A stretch of DNA of 33,193 nucleotides, from NCBI GenBank assembly GCA_034678405.1, contig JAXDBW010000063.1:1-33193 (forward strand). Reading direction: 5' to 3'. Shown in pieces: positions 1-6,673 of the stretch. Below the pieces are notes generated by a model. That model saw only the letters and a program-made list of their open reading frames with translations, had not been told where the DNA came from and ran no database searches. Both the position numbers and the translations under genes were made by a program. Source of the stretch: JAXDBW01 sp034678405. Lineage in GTDB: Bacteria; Patescibacteriota; Patescibacteriia; UBA10025; JAHIVO01. Within the stretch, counting starts at the first letter, position 1. Each line of letters begins with the position of its first letter.

Positions 1-814
1 AAATCGTCCCGAGGATAGGACAATTGAGCGCGACCTTATCACCTAATGGCACACACGACTCCACACCGGGCGCTTCACGAACCGTGTACTCCTCCGAGAA
101 TAGCTCGACAGGATCCGATTGCACCGCCACATCCGCGGTACCGAAGACATACCGCCGATCAATGCGACTGGCAGTGAGGGTATAGACTGTCCCTTGGGAA
201 AGTTTTTGCTGCGGGGTGACGGTATATCCAAGTTCATCCTCAGTCGGAGCGACGTCGAGAGCCATCTCCGGACTGAGACTAAACGACATATCAGAAAAAT
301 CAGTCAGCGGTCGATCCAGACTCACCTGCCAGCTCGTGTCGGCCCGGATTGGTTCATCGGCAGTTGGCGACACGGCGGTTACCGTGCTGACGCTCGGGGT
401 AGTGAAGGTGAGCGAGTATTCCGTCGCCCCATCAAAGGTCGGCAACGCGCTCCCCACGTGTTTCAGGGAGACCTCGTAGGTCGTATCGGGCAGCCACGTC
501 ACTTCTGGCGTAAAGGTAAGCTCGCGCATCAATTGATCCTGGACGACAGCATCACCATAGGACACCGTGCCAAAGACGGTCGGGGTAATCGTTACCTCGA
601 CTTCGCGGGAAACCGGCCAATCAAAATGCACCTCGATCGGTGCGTCGAGGGGCTGATGACCATCCACTATGCTTACTAAGTGAGGGGTAGGTGTACGAGT
701 ACCAAAAACGAGTACAAGTAAACCAACAAACAGTATTGCCGAAGCAATACTGATTAAGATGTAATGGGTATGGCGAAGTTTGAATTTTGGTTTTTTGTTT
801 GCGAAAACTTCCAT
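1..814 (-). CDS. Membrane-anchored Ig-like (Big_5/SbsA-type) surface protein, C-terminus cut by window edge
   Basis: An open frame of at least 271 codons starts at ATG 814 (MEVFANKKPKFKL) and stays open through base 1, so the C-terminus lies outside the window. A basic N-terminus is followed by one hydrophobic segment (about residues 17-36, ILISIASAILFVGLLVLVFG), then extracellular sequence. Residues about 46-125 have the SbsA Ig-like (Big_5) pattern: a subject near PLDAPIEVHFDWPVS, an LTFTPEVTWLPDTTYEVSL core and a closing YSLTFTTP strand. A second, more diverged domain of this kind spans about 130-240. The likely role is a single-pass envelope protein exposing beta-sandwich domains. A catalytic domain further on, for example an L,D-transpeptidase, is possible but not visible. 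A promoter ends only a few bases before the ATG and there is no Shine-Dalgarno sequence. Confidence 0.75.
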   Translation of the reverse strand, partial: MEVFANKKPKFKLRHTHYILISIASAILFVGLLVLVFGTRTPTPHLVSIVDGHQPLDAPIEVHFDWPVSREVEVTITPTVFGTVSYGDAVVQDQLMRELTFTPEVTWLPDTTYEVSLKHVGSALPTFDGATEYSLTFTTPSVSTVTAVSPTADEPIRADTSWQVSLDRPLTDFSDMSFSLSPEMALDVAPTEDELGYTVTPQQKLSQGTVYTLTASRIDRRYVFGTADVAVQSDPVELFSEEYTVREAPGVESCVPLGDKVALNCPILGTI

Positions 815-823
815 ACGTCACTA

Positions 824-852
824 ATTATAACACAGAAATTCACTTTTGTAAA
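824..852 (-). promoter_or_regulatory. Sigma-70-type promoter of the Ig-like protein gene, predicted leaderless
   Basis: On the minus strand TTTACA (852-847) and a perfect TATAAT (829-824) are 17 bp apart. A transcription start 7 bp after the -10 box would fall at about 817, leaving about 3 nt before the ATG at 814. Confidence 0.8.
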
Positions 853-854
853 TA

Positions 855-883
855 GAGGTCCCGCGCTCAGCAATGAGCGCGGG
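855..883 (-). terminator. Stem-loop after the KAS III-like gene
   Basis: A perfect 10-bp stem (860-869 with 874-883, arm CCCGCGCTCA) encloses a 4-nt loop, 11 bp past the stop of the minus-strand gene that ends at 895. The following tract (GACCTCTATTT) is poor in T, so it could be a weak intrinsic terminator or a 3'-end stabilising hairpin. Confidence 0.55.
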
Positions 884-894
884 GCTATAACGTA

Positions 895-2040
895 CTACAT
901 ATGGATCGCAACCTGTATCGGTTGACGGATGATACCAAAAGCCAGACTGGCGGAGAATCCCCCACCGAAACCCGCCCATACAAATCGGCGGCCGGGTTGC
1001 AGTTTTTCAGCGTTCAGCGCCAAGGCTAACGGAATCGACGCACTGGTCGTGTTACCAAACTCACCATTAGCATCAACGACCTCGCCCTGGAAACCGCGCT
1101 TACGCCAATTATTGGCGACCTGGCCATTGATCTGTGATCGGTTGGCTTCATGAAAAGCGGCGAGATCAATATCAGAGAGGCTCCACCCGGCCTTACGGAG
1201 CGCAGCATCAATGCCACGCTCACTCATGAATGGGACAAAGAACTCTTTCACCACCCGACCATTCATACCAAGTCGATTGCGGTAGCGTCGGAGATCCTCC
1301 GCGCTCGTAATCGGATCTTTTGATCCGCCTTTGGGGGAGATAATCGTGCGAGCATACTCACCACCCAGCCAGCTCCAGAAAAGCTGTGGCCCAAACCAAT
1401 CATCAGTCGGGTCAACCGCCTCACAGAGGACAGCGGTGCCAGCATCACCCAGTACGGTGGCAAACGCCCGGTCTTCCCAATTAATGGCGGTGCTCATCGC
1501 GTCCGCTCCAATCAAGAGAATGCGCTTTGACATACCACTCCGGATTCGTGCGTACGCATGCTGGAGCATCGTCGGCCACGTACTGCAGGCCAGGGCTCCA
1601 TCTTGGCCATACATCTCGATCGGTATTCCATCGCGTTCAGCCGCGATACCCAGCGCTGCATGGAGCAGACCTGCGTCCGGAGGACTGTTTAGGTAAGACG
1701 GAGTGACCGTACCAAACAAAATGGCATCGAGCGTGTTTGGGTCGAGCCATCCTCTCTGGACCAGCAACTGAGCCGCATGTGCGGCCAGATCGCAGGTACC
1801 CTCACCGTCCACGACAAACCGGCGACTGGAGAAACCAATAAATCGCTGTATCCAGCGGTCATTGGTCTTGAACTCCTTCTCCTCATCGGGTGTCAGAAGC
1901 GGCTGTCCCGACTTCCTGCGCATCGTATTGATGCGCATACGCTGCAAACGGAGTCGAGCGGCAACGCGTGGATTCAAGGCAACATACGGTGGCGCATACG
2001 CGGCCACCTGAGTTATTGCCATTCCGAAAATATCAGGCAT
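895..2040 (-). CDS. 3-oxoacyl-ACP synthase III-like (KAS III/FabH-type) thiolase-fold enzyme
   Basis: This is a 381-residue condensing enzyme of the FabH/HMG-CoA synthase type. The N-terminal half carries the KAS III signature around DRWIQRFIGFSSRR and the nucleophile Cys in GALACSTW. It is followed by RSGMSKRILLIGAD and NWEDRAFATVLGDAGTAVL, close to the FabH consensus. The C-terminal half has the catalytic His in FHEANRSQIN and Asn in FGNTTSASIPLAL, then a glycine-rich GFGGGF. So the Cys-His-Asn triad looks intact. An insert of about 30 basic residues lies between the first strand and the DRWIQRFIG helix. Start 2040 is chosen over an upstream in-frame ATG at 2115 because AAGGAGG (2052-2046) sits 5 nt before it and the promoter lies between the two. 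No other fatty-acid gene is in the window, so substrate and product are unknown. Confidence 0.85.
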   Translation of the reverse strand: MPDIFGMAITQVAAYAPPYVALNPRVAARLRLQRMRINTMRRKSGQPLLTPDEEKEFKTNDRWIQRFIGFSSRRFVVDGEGTCDLAAHAAQLLVQRGWLDPNTLDAILFGTVTPSYLNSPPDAGLLHAALGIAAERDGIPIEMYGQDGALACSTWPTMLQHAYARIRSGMSKRILLIGADAMSTAINWEDRAFATVLGDAGTAVLCEAVDPTDDWFGPQLFWSWLGGEYARTIISPKGGSKDPITSAEDLRRYRNRLGMNGRVVKEFFVPFMSERGIDAALRKAGWSLSDIDLAAFHEANRSQINGQVANNWRKRGFQGEVVDANGEFGNTTSASIPLALALNAEKLQPGRRFVWAGFGGGFSASLAFGIIRQPIQVAIHM

Positions 2041-2086
2041 ATTCGGCCTCCTTATGTTGTGTTTGAATGTCCTGTTTTGTGTACCT

Positions 2087-2115
2087 ATCTTACTCGGCAA
2101 GCGTGCTTTGGTCAA
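2087..2115 (-). promoter_or_regulatory. Promoter of the KAS III-like gene
   Basis: On the minus strand TTGACC (2115-2110) and TAAGAT (2092-2087) are separated by 17 bp. The predicted start near 2080 gives a leader of about 40 nt that contains the AAGGAGG ribosome site at 2052-2046. Confidence 0.75.
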
Positions 2116-2151
2116 ACCCCGTTAGAAATGAATCGCAAATAGGACACATAC

Positions 2152-2183
2152 CAAAAACCGCCGTCGCATGGTACAGCGGTTTT
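2152..2183 (-). terminator. Intrinsic terminator after the holin-family gene
   Basis: The arms AAAACCGC (2183-2176) and GCGGTTTT (2161-2154) form an 8-bp stem with a 14-nt loop, followed on the minus strand by T-rich sequence. It lies about 20 bp past the stop at 2205 and upstream of the KAS III promoter, so it insulates the two genes. Confidence 0.7.
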
Positions 2184-2204
2184 ATGAAACTATTTGGAGT
2201 GGTA

Positions 2205-2543
2205 CTACTTCTTGGTAATGGCGTTCGTGAACCAGGAGATCACCCAGAGGATGATGCCGCCATACAAGGCCGCCATAAAGCCGTCGACTGCAAACCCATC
2301 GAGCAGCGCTGCAACCCCCCAGATGAGGAGGGCATTGATAACGAGGGTAAAGAGTCCGAGTGTCAGGATGGTGATCGGCAGCGTCAGGACGACAAGGATT
2401 GGTTTGATGATGGCATTGACTAACCCGAGCACGACAGCCGCAATCAGGGCATACCAAAAGCTCTCGACGCTAAAGCCGGGAACCACATACGCGACAACCA
2501 GTAGTGCCGCAGCGTTGAGAAGTAATCTGATTATGAGATGCAT
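2205..2543 (-). CDS. Phage holin family (PF04020/YvlD-like) four-helix membrane protein
   Basis: This is a 112-residue, almost wholly hydrophobic protein with four predicted membrane helices (about 5-23, 30-50, 53-77 and 88-106). It shows the family's hallmarks: a GFSVESFWYALIAAVVLGLVN stretch, then NAIIKPILVVLTLPITILTLGLF and a final helix with a short basic end (TNAITKK). Members are widespread chromosomal inner-membrane proteins of unknown function; the name holin comes from distant similarity to mycobacterial phage holins. No phage gene is nearby, so a lysis role is unlikely. It has its own terminator downstream and an AT-rich hairpin (2558-2587) just upstream. The upstream sequence has TATA-like hexamers within 10 nt of the ATG and no Shine-Dalgarno sequence. 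Confidence 0.85.
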   Translation of the reverse strand: MHLIIRLLLNAAALLVVAYVVPGFSVESFWYALIAAVVLGLVNAIIKPILVVLTLPITILTLGLFTLVINALLIWGVAALLDGFAVDGFMAALYGGIILWVISWFTNAITKK

Positions 2544-2557
2544 AAGACTATATATTA

Positions 2558-2587
2558 TTCAATAAAATACTTTTGCATTTTATTGAA
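2558..2587. repeat. AT-rich perfect 11-bp hairpin upstream of the holin-family gene
   Basis: The arms TTCAATAAAAT (2558-2568) and ATTTTATTGAA (2577-2587) are perfectly complementary around an 8-nt loop. It sits between tRNA-Glu and the next minus-strand gene, so it may end the tRNA transcript, but the T-tract is not clean. Confidence 0.5.
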
Positions 2588-2589
2588 AG

Positions 2590-2654
2590 AGCGAACACCT
2601 CGCTGAGGGCGAAGCGCGACACGGGATGCCGTGTCATGCGTAGCTCGACGCGAG
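2590..2654. repeat. Run of three mini-hairpins downstream of tRNA-Glu
   Basis: Three short perfect palindromes follow each other: AGCGA/TCGCT (2590-2604), GACACGG/CCGTGTC around GATG (2618-2635) and CTCG/CGAG (2644-2654). No frame is open here. The style matches the double mini-hairpin at 3031-3060 on the other side of the tRNA and GIY-YIG gene. Confidence 0.5.
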
Positions 2655-2667
2655 AGTGGGCGCGAAT

Positions 2668-2742
2668 TACCGCCTACCGGATTTGAACCGGTGTTACCAG
2701 GATGAGAACCTGGCGTCCTGGGCCAGACTAGACGAAGGCGGC
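2668..2742 (-). tRNA. tRNA-Glu (anticodon CTC)
   Basis: A complete 75-nt cloverleaf on the minus strand. The acceptor GCCGCCT pairs with AGGCGGT (a G1-U72 wobble). The D-arm opens with GTCTAG and closes with GGAC, as is usual for tRNA-Glu. The anticodon stem CCAGG/CCTGG frames loop TTCTCAT, anticodon CTC at 34-36. The T-arm ACCGG-TTCAAAT-CCGGT is perfect. Discriminator A73 is followed by ATT, so CCA is not encoded and must be added. The 5' part of this gene (2722-2745) is duplicated at 3023-3076. Confidence 0.93.
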
Positions 2743-2763
2743 ACGAAAAGTGCTAAACGTCAA

Positions 2764-3009
2764 TTATGTACTATACCGTTCCTTAAACTGCTTGCGCAGA
2801 AGTCCCGATTTCTTTATTTGCATCTCCCGCTTCCGAGCCTCAGTTTTCGTAGAATACTCTTCGACATGCACTAGTGTATATGGTCGGTACGCTTTTGTCG
2901 AACTAACGTTTCCCGCATTATGTTCGGCAAGCCTCCGGGTAACATCCTGTGAACTACCAATGTACAGTCGGCTGCTTGGAGAGCTAAATAAAATATAAAC
3001 GTAATACAT
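2764..3009 (-). CDS. Small GIY-YIG nuclease-domain protein
   Basis: This 81-residue single-domain protein begins MYYVYILFSS, the GIY element in its common YVY form, and continues RLYIGSSQDVTRRLAEHN with the YIG element and the catalytic Arg. HVEEYSTKTEARKREMQIKK supplies the conserved Glu and basic helix. It matches the stand-alone GIY-YIG group (COG2827/UPF0213-like) with no added DNA-binding domain. The family hydrolyses phosphodiester bonds, but cellular roles of these mini-proteins are poorly known. The stop lies 21 bp before the 5' end of tRNA-Glu. The gene sits between two copies of a 24-bp piece of that tRNA gene, which suggests it travelled there as, or with, a mobile unit. No Shine-Dalgarno sequence is seen before ATG 3009. 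Confidence 0.88.
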   Translation of the reverse strand: MYYVYILFSSPSSRLYIGSSQDVTRRLAEHNAGNVSSTKAYRPYTLVHVEEYSTKTEARKREMQIKKSGLLRKQFKERYST

Positions 3010-3022
3010 GGTGACATTTAAA

Positions 3023-3076
3023 GCCAGACTTCCGGCATAGCCGGATCAGGCTCCGCCTGAAGACGAAGGCGGCACG
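3023..3076 (-). repeat. Duplicated tRNA-Glu 5' fragment interrupted by two mini-hairpins
   Basis: Bases 3023-3030 equal 2722-2729 and bases 3061-3076 equal 2730-2745; together they copy 24 contiguous bp covering position -3 to +21 of tRNA-Glu. The 30 bp between the two parts (3031-3060) are two perfect 15-bp hairpins: TCCGGC-ATA-GCCGGA and TCAGGC-TCC-GCCTGA. The insertion point corresponds to the start of the D-loop. The copy cannot fold as a tRNA. Confidence 0.85.
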
Positions 3077-3171
3077 GAACACAAGATTTGGTGTGTCAGC
3101 TAGTATAAACAAGTTCACCCAACAAATCAAGAGGTGCTCGAGAAGCGCCGCCCTCATAAAACGCATTGTGC

Positions 3172-3351
3172 CTACATCTTATGACGGGCGGTTTCGAAAT
3201 AGATCGCCGCTAAGAATGAGAGCATCCCCATTTGCAGGTAAAAGGCAGACGGAATAATAATGATTGTATTATTGACCTCCGTAAAAAAGCCGAAGATACC
3301 GCACATCAAACCAAATATCGCGAATGCTATTGGAAGAAATTTACTTTTCAT
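3172..3351 (-). CDS. Small two-helix membrane protein, function unknown
   Basis: A 59-codon frame runs from ATG 3351 to TAG 3174-3172. The product starts MKSKFLPIAFAIFGLMCG and has two hydrophobic segments (about 4-22 and 32-53) joined by a short polar turn (FTEVNN), ending FETARHKM. The gene is supported by an unusually long match to the 16S rRNA 3' end: GAAAGGGGGTGA at 3367-3356, 4 nt before the ATG. The same 12-mer precedes the pilin gene at 16643. I do not recognise a family. It follows gap on the same strand with a 43-bp gap, so it could be the last gene of the scpA-gap operon or have its own start. Confidence 0.65.
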   Translation of the reverse strand: MKSKFLPIAFAIFGLMCGIFGFFTEVNNTIIIIPSAFYLQMGMLSFLAAIYFETARHKM

Positions 3352-3355
3352 GGTT

Positions 3356-3367
3356 TCACCCCCTTTC
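3356..3367 (-). promoter_or_regulatory. Extended Shine-Dalgarno sequence of the 59-residue membrane protein
   Basis: GAAAGGGGGTGA is complementary, with one G-U pair, to almost the whole anti-Shine-Dalgarno tail of 16S rRNA. It decides the start at 3351 and is identical to the site at 16650-16661. Confidence 0.7.
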
Positions 3368-3394
3368 GATGAATACCTACTTAGTGTACCTTAT

Positions 3395-4393
3395 TTAGCG
3401 TTTCATTTGAAGTGCTAGCTTCACTAGTGTATGCGAATATCCCCATTCGTTATCATACCAGGCTACCACCTTTGCCAGGTCTCCCCCGACGACTTTCGTC
3501 AGGGTGAGGTCTACGATCGAAGCGTGCGGATTACCAATAATATCACTCGAGACTATCGGGTCCTCAGTCACCATCAGAATACCTTTGTAGCGGCTATCCG
3601 CTGCTGCTTGTTTGAACGCATTGTTAATCTCATCCACGGTCACTTCCTTGGCCATCAGCATGGTGATATCAGAGAGTGAGCCGACAGGGGTGGGTACCCT
3701 GACTGCCATCCCATCAAATGTGCCTTTCAGCTCTGGGATGGTCTCGGTGGTGGCAATCGCCGCACCCGTCGAGGTGGGGACGATATTGATCGCCGCGCCT
3801 CTCGCCCGACGGAGATCTTTGTGCGGGCCATCCACGAGATTTTGGTCTGCCGTATATGAGTGGATGGTCGTCATCATTGCTTTTTTGATGCCAAAGGCAG
3901 AATGGAGGACGCGGACCGGTGGGGCGATGCAGTTGGTCGTACACGAGGCATTAGACACAATCTGCTGATCCTTGAGCTGCTCATCATTCACACTGATCAC
4001 AAAGGTGTCTACCTCGCCACCTTTGGGTGGGGCCGAAATGACGACGCGCTTCGCACCGGCATCAATGTGCGCATGGGCTTTTTCCTTCGTCCGGAAATGG
4101 CCCGTCGATTCAATCACCACATCGACCTCGAGCTCTTTCCACGGTAGGAGTGAGGGATCTTTTTCCGAGAGGACGGTGTATTCTTTTCCATCAACGCTAA
4201 TCCCCTGCTCTGAGTGACCAATCTCATGCGGATAGATCCCGTACACTGAATCATACTTCAGTAAATGTGCGAGAGTTTCATTGTCAGTGAGATCATTGAG
4301 CGCGACGATTTCCACATCCTTGTGCTCGAGAGCTACTTTGAATGCGGCCCGGCCAATCCGGCCAAATCCATTGATTGCGAGTCGTAATGCCAT
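3395..4393 (-). CDS. gap: Glyceraldehyde-3-phosphate dehydrogenase, glycolytic type I
   Basis: This 332-residue enzyme oxidises and phosphorylates glyceraldehyde 3-phosphate to 1,3-bisphosphoglycerate with NAD+. The N-terminal Rossmann domain begins MALRLAINGFGRIGRAAFK and has Asp34 in ALNDLTD, the residue that favours NAD. The active-site block SNASCTTNC gives Cys151, with the base His178 in MTTIHSYTADQ. RRARGAAINIVPTSTGAA and VRVPTPVGSLSD match the phosphate-binding and S-loop regions, and the end WYDNEWGYSHTLV is complete. It follows fba on the same strand after a 95-bp spacer carrying repeats, so it is the last glycolytic gene of the cluster and may have its own regulation. Confidence 0.98.
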   Translation of the reverse strand: MALRLAINGFGRIGRAAFKVALEHKDVEIVALNDLTDNETLAHLLKYDSVYGIYPHEIGHSEQGISVDGKEYTVLSEKDPSLLPWKELEVDVVIESTGHFRTKEKAHAHIDAGAKRVVISAPPKGGEVDTFVISVNDEQLKDQQIVSNASCTTNCIAPPVRVLHSAFGIKKAMMTTIHSYTADQNLVDGPHKDLRRARGAAINIVPTSTGAAIATTETIPELKGTFDGMAVRVPTPVGSLSDITMLMAKEVTVDEINNAFKQAAADSRYKGILMVTEDPIVSSDIIGNPHASIVDLTLTKVVGGDLAKVVAWYDNEWGYSHTLVKLALQMKR

Positions 4394-4400
4394 ATTTTGA

Positions 4401-4478
4401 TAATTTCTAATTATTAAATTTGTAATTTCTAATCAATACGTCACTTTTAAAATTAGTCCATTGGCGCTTCATTAGAAA
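4401..4478. repeat. AT-rich repeat unit between fba and gap
   Basis: The 11-mer TAATTTCTAAT occurs twice in direct orientation (4401-4411 and 4423-4433) and an inverted partner ATTAGAAA lies at 4471-4478. The same 11-mer occurs twice more at 19829-19861, again with an inverted partner downstream, so these may be copies of one dispersed palindromic element. It occupies most of the fba-gap spacer. Confidence 0.5.
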
Positions 4479-4488
4479 GCAGTAATGT

Positions 4489-5370
4489 TTAATTCGATAT
4501 TTTATCGGCCATGCCGGCGCTGCCAAACATATCTATTTTTTCCTCAACCACCTGCCGCAGCGAAGCAATTGATGGGCGGAACAACGCCCGGGGATCAAAT
4601 TCGTCCGGGTCTTTGAGCATCGTCTCGCGCAGTGTCTCGGTGAACGCTAACCGGAGGTCCGTATCGATATTAATGATGGTGATGCCATGCTCGACCCCGG
4701 CCACGACTTCTTTCTTCGGCAATCCCGATGCTCCGTGGAGGACAAGCGGCGTATCGGGCAAGAGTTTGTGGATAGCCGACAACCGCTCCAGATTCAGCCC
4801 GGGGTTACCTTTGTGCATCTTTATGATGCCGTGGACATTCCCCACAGCTACCGCGAGCGTGTCGACACCGGTTTTTTCGACGAATTCAGCTGCTTCCTCT
4901 GGCTTCGTCATAGCGAGTTGCCGATCTTCCTCACTGAGCTCCTCGAGCCCTTTCACCACGCCGAGTTCCCCCTGGGCATAGACACCTTTGCGATGCGCGA
5001 AGTCAACGGCTTGCTTCGTAAGGATGATATTCTCTAGCGCTGGCATATCCGAGGCGTCCATCATGATCGAGGAAAACCCAGCCTGGACACACTCCGCGAC
5101 TGAACGAAATGACCGCCCGTGGTCGAGATGCAGGGCGACCGGAATATTGCCGGCTTGCACCGTGGCAATGGTACGGACAATATTGGTAATTGCTTTCAGA
5201 CCCGCATACTCAATGCTCGTTTCTGACACCTGGAGGATGACCGGCGACTTTTTATTGACAGCAGCCCGGACGACCCCCAGGGTCGTCTCCAGGTTTTCGA
5301 CATTAAACGCGCCCAACGCATAGTTATTCGCATGAGCATGTTCTACTAGTTTTGAGAGATGTACCAACAT
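4489..5370 (-). CDS. fba: Class II fructose-1,6-bisphosphate aldolase
   Basis: This 293-residue metal-dependent aldolase cleaves fructose 1,6-bisphosphate to dihydroxyacetone phosphate and glyceraldehyde 3-phosphate. The barrel starts with YALGAFNVENLETTLGVV. HLDHG at 81-85 carries the catalytic Asp83 and zinc ligand His84. GELG at about 134-137 supplies a Glu, NVHG gives His180 and LHGASGLP gives His212, completing the class II ligand set. NIDTDLRLAF near 235 matches the phosphate-binding region. The length is that of the short (GatY/KbaY/FbaA-like) class II enzymes. It sits 3 bp after tpiA and is followed by gap, so substrate and both product-handling enzymes come from one locus. Confidence 0.97.
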   Translation of the reverse strand: MLVHLSKLVEHAHANNYALGAFNVENLETTLGVVRAAVNKKSPVILQVSETSIEYAGLKAITNIVRTIATVQAGNIPVALHLDHGRSFRSVAECVQAGFSSIMMDASDMPALENIILTKQAVDFAHRKGVYAQGELGVVKGLEELSEEDRQLAMTKPEEAAEFVEKTGVDTLAVAVGNVHGIIKMHKGNPGLNLERLSAIHKLLPDTPLVLHGASGLPKKEVVAGVEHGITIINIDTDLRLAFTETLRETMLKDPDEFDPRALFRPSIASLRQVVEEKIDMFGSAGMADKISN

Positions 5371-5373
5371 AGA

Positions 5374-6162
5374 TTATGAAGCGGCTGAAATATAATTCGT
5401 GACGAGTTTTTGGAATGTGTGCGCGTCTTTGCTCGCTCCACCGACGAGCACCCCATCGATATCATCCATCGCCGCAAACCCACCGACGTTATCTGGATCG
5501 ACCGAGCCACCATAGAGGATGCGGATCTCCGTGGCGACCTGCTCACCATAGAGCTCGGCAACGATCTTGCGAATCAGTTTATGTACGACCTGCGCTGACT
5601 CTGGTGAATCGGCCATCGGCTGCTCCACGTCCTGCGAGGTGCTTATCGCCCAGAGTGGTTCATAGGCGAGCATGACCCGGCGAGCGTCAGCCGCCCGCAG
5701 TTCGGCGAAGATTGACGTGATGTGTCTCCGGATGACCCGCTTCGTCTCCCCAGCCTCTTTCTCGGCGTAGGATTCGCCGAAGCATACTATCGGCCGGAGG
5801 CGTCGTTTGATCGCCTGGATGATTTTGGTATGGACCGTCTCATCCGTCTCACCAAACAGTGCCCGTCGCTCAGAGTGTCCGAGGATGACATACTGCGCCC
5901 CCGCATCAACCAACTGGCTGGCTGACACTTCTCCAGTGAAGGCGCCACTATCCTCCCAGTGCATATTTTGACCAGCCACCGCGAGATCAGTATCGGCGAT
6001 AGCGGCGTATACCGCCGGAATCTGGACGAATGACGGAGCAATAATCACCTGAGACTGCTGCACCGCCGGGTCGCTCATAGCAAAAGCTTTCAGATAGCGC
6101 TCGGTCGCGCTGCCGTCGAGATTCATCTTCCAATTCGCAATGATATATGGTTTCTGATCCAT
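5374..6162 (-). CDS. tpiA: Triosephosphate isomerase
   Basis: This 262-residue TIM barrel interconverts dihydroxyacetone phosphate and glyceraldehyde 3-phosphate. Visible motifs are NWKMNLDG with catalytic Lys12, ILGHSERRALFGE with the electrophilic His, and AYEPLWAIST with the catalytic Glu and start of the mobile loop. ILYGGSVDPDNVGGF and GVLVGGAS provide the phosphate grips. The size and the full set of catalytic residues point to an active enzyme. It is 4 bp downstream of the PF06695 membrane protein gene and 3 bp upstream of fba, so it is in the middle of the scpA-gap operon. Confidence 0.97.
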   Translation of the reverse strand: MDQKPYIIANWKMNLDGSATERYLKAFAMSDPAVQQSQVIIAPSFVQIPAVYAAIADTDLAVAGQNMHWEDSGAFTGEVSASQLVDAGAQYVILGHSERRALFGETDETVHTKIIQAIKRRLRPIVCFGESYAEKEAGETKRVIRRHITSIFAELRAADARRVMLAYEPLWAISTSQDVEQPMADSPESAQVVHKLIRKIVAELYGEQVATEIRILYGGSVDPDNVGGFAAMDDIDGVLVGGASKDAHTFQKLVTNYISAAS

Positions 6163-6166
6163 ACTT

Positions 6167-6664
6167 TTAAGTCAGTGAAGTAATGCCGACTGTGGTCAAT
6201 GATACGATAATACCGGCAATCAATACTCCGGCAATGATGGCGGCCATCGCCCGACGGAATGGTACGCCGAAGAGAAATGCGGCTGCCGCTCCCGTCCAGG
6301 CGCCGGTGATCGGCAGCGGAATCGCTACAAAGAGCATGAGCCCGATGAAAATGCCATAGCGAGCTGACTGGGAGGTGAATTTCTCCCGTGTCCGGTGGAA
6401 GAGCCACCGGAAAAACTTTTCAAAAAACCGGAAATGCCGGGAGAGCCAGTTCGCAACCGGTTCAAGATAGAGGACGATAAATATAGCGGGTATGATATTG
6501 CCAATCACTGCCCACAGGTAGGCTGACCATACTGGCAAATCGAAGCCGGCGATAGCGACGGGGATAGCGGCGCGAAGTTCGGCGATCGGAATCATGGCAA
6601 TCAGTGCGGTGGCTAACTCAGGAGGAATATTGTGAAATAACAGCGCCCAATCTATATGTAGCAT
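6167..6664 (-). CDS. Small multidrug export family (PF06695/COG2426) membrane protein
   Basis: This 165-residue integral membrane protein has about four hydrophobic segments. The family signature is clear: IPIAELRAAIPVAIAGFDLP near the N-terminus and IPLPITGAWTGAAAAFLFGVPF near residue 120, a paired motif that includes the re-entrant-like PxTGAWTG loop. A basic cytoplasmic stretch (about 76-95, rich in Arg, Lys and Phe) lies between the halves. The Pfam name comes from an early drug-resistance report; the transported substrate of most members is unknown. It is packed between the DD-carboxypeptidase and tpiA genes with gaps of 9 and 4 bp, so it is co-transcribed with them. Confidence 0.88.
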   Translation of the reverse strand: MLHIDWALLFHNIPPELATALIAMIPIAELRAAIPVAIAGFDLPVWSAYLWAVIGNIIPAIFIVLYLEPVANWLSRHFRFFEKFFRWLFHRTREKFTSQSARYGIFIGLMLFVAIPLPITGAWTGAAAAFLFGVPFRRAMAAIIAGVLIAGIIVSLTTVGITSLT

Positions 6665-6673
6665 ACCGTATTT

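Noticed and set aside
119..679. A long plus-strand open frame (186 codons) over the first gene
   Set aside because: It is the antisense shadow of the minus-strand Ig-like protein, whose frame has a promoter, membrane anchor and domain pattern. The plus-strand translation is Arg/His-rich and has no recognisable domain.
2205..2543. Holin-family protein as evidence for a prophage
   Set aside because: The PF04020 family is a widespread chromosomal membrane family. No phage structural, lysis or integrase gene is present nearby.
2984..3166. 60-codon minus-strand frame across the tRNA fragment copy
   Set aside because: It runs through the repeat and hairpins, has no ribosome site and overlaps the GIY-YIG start.
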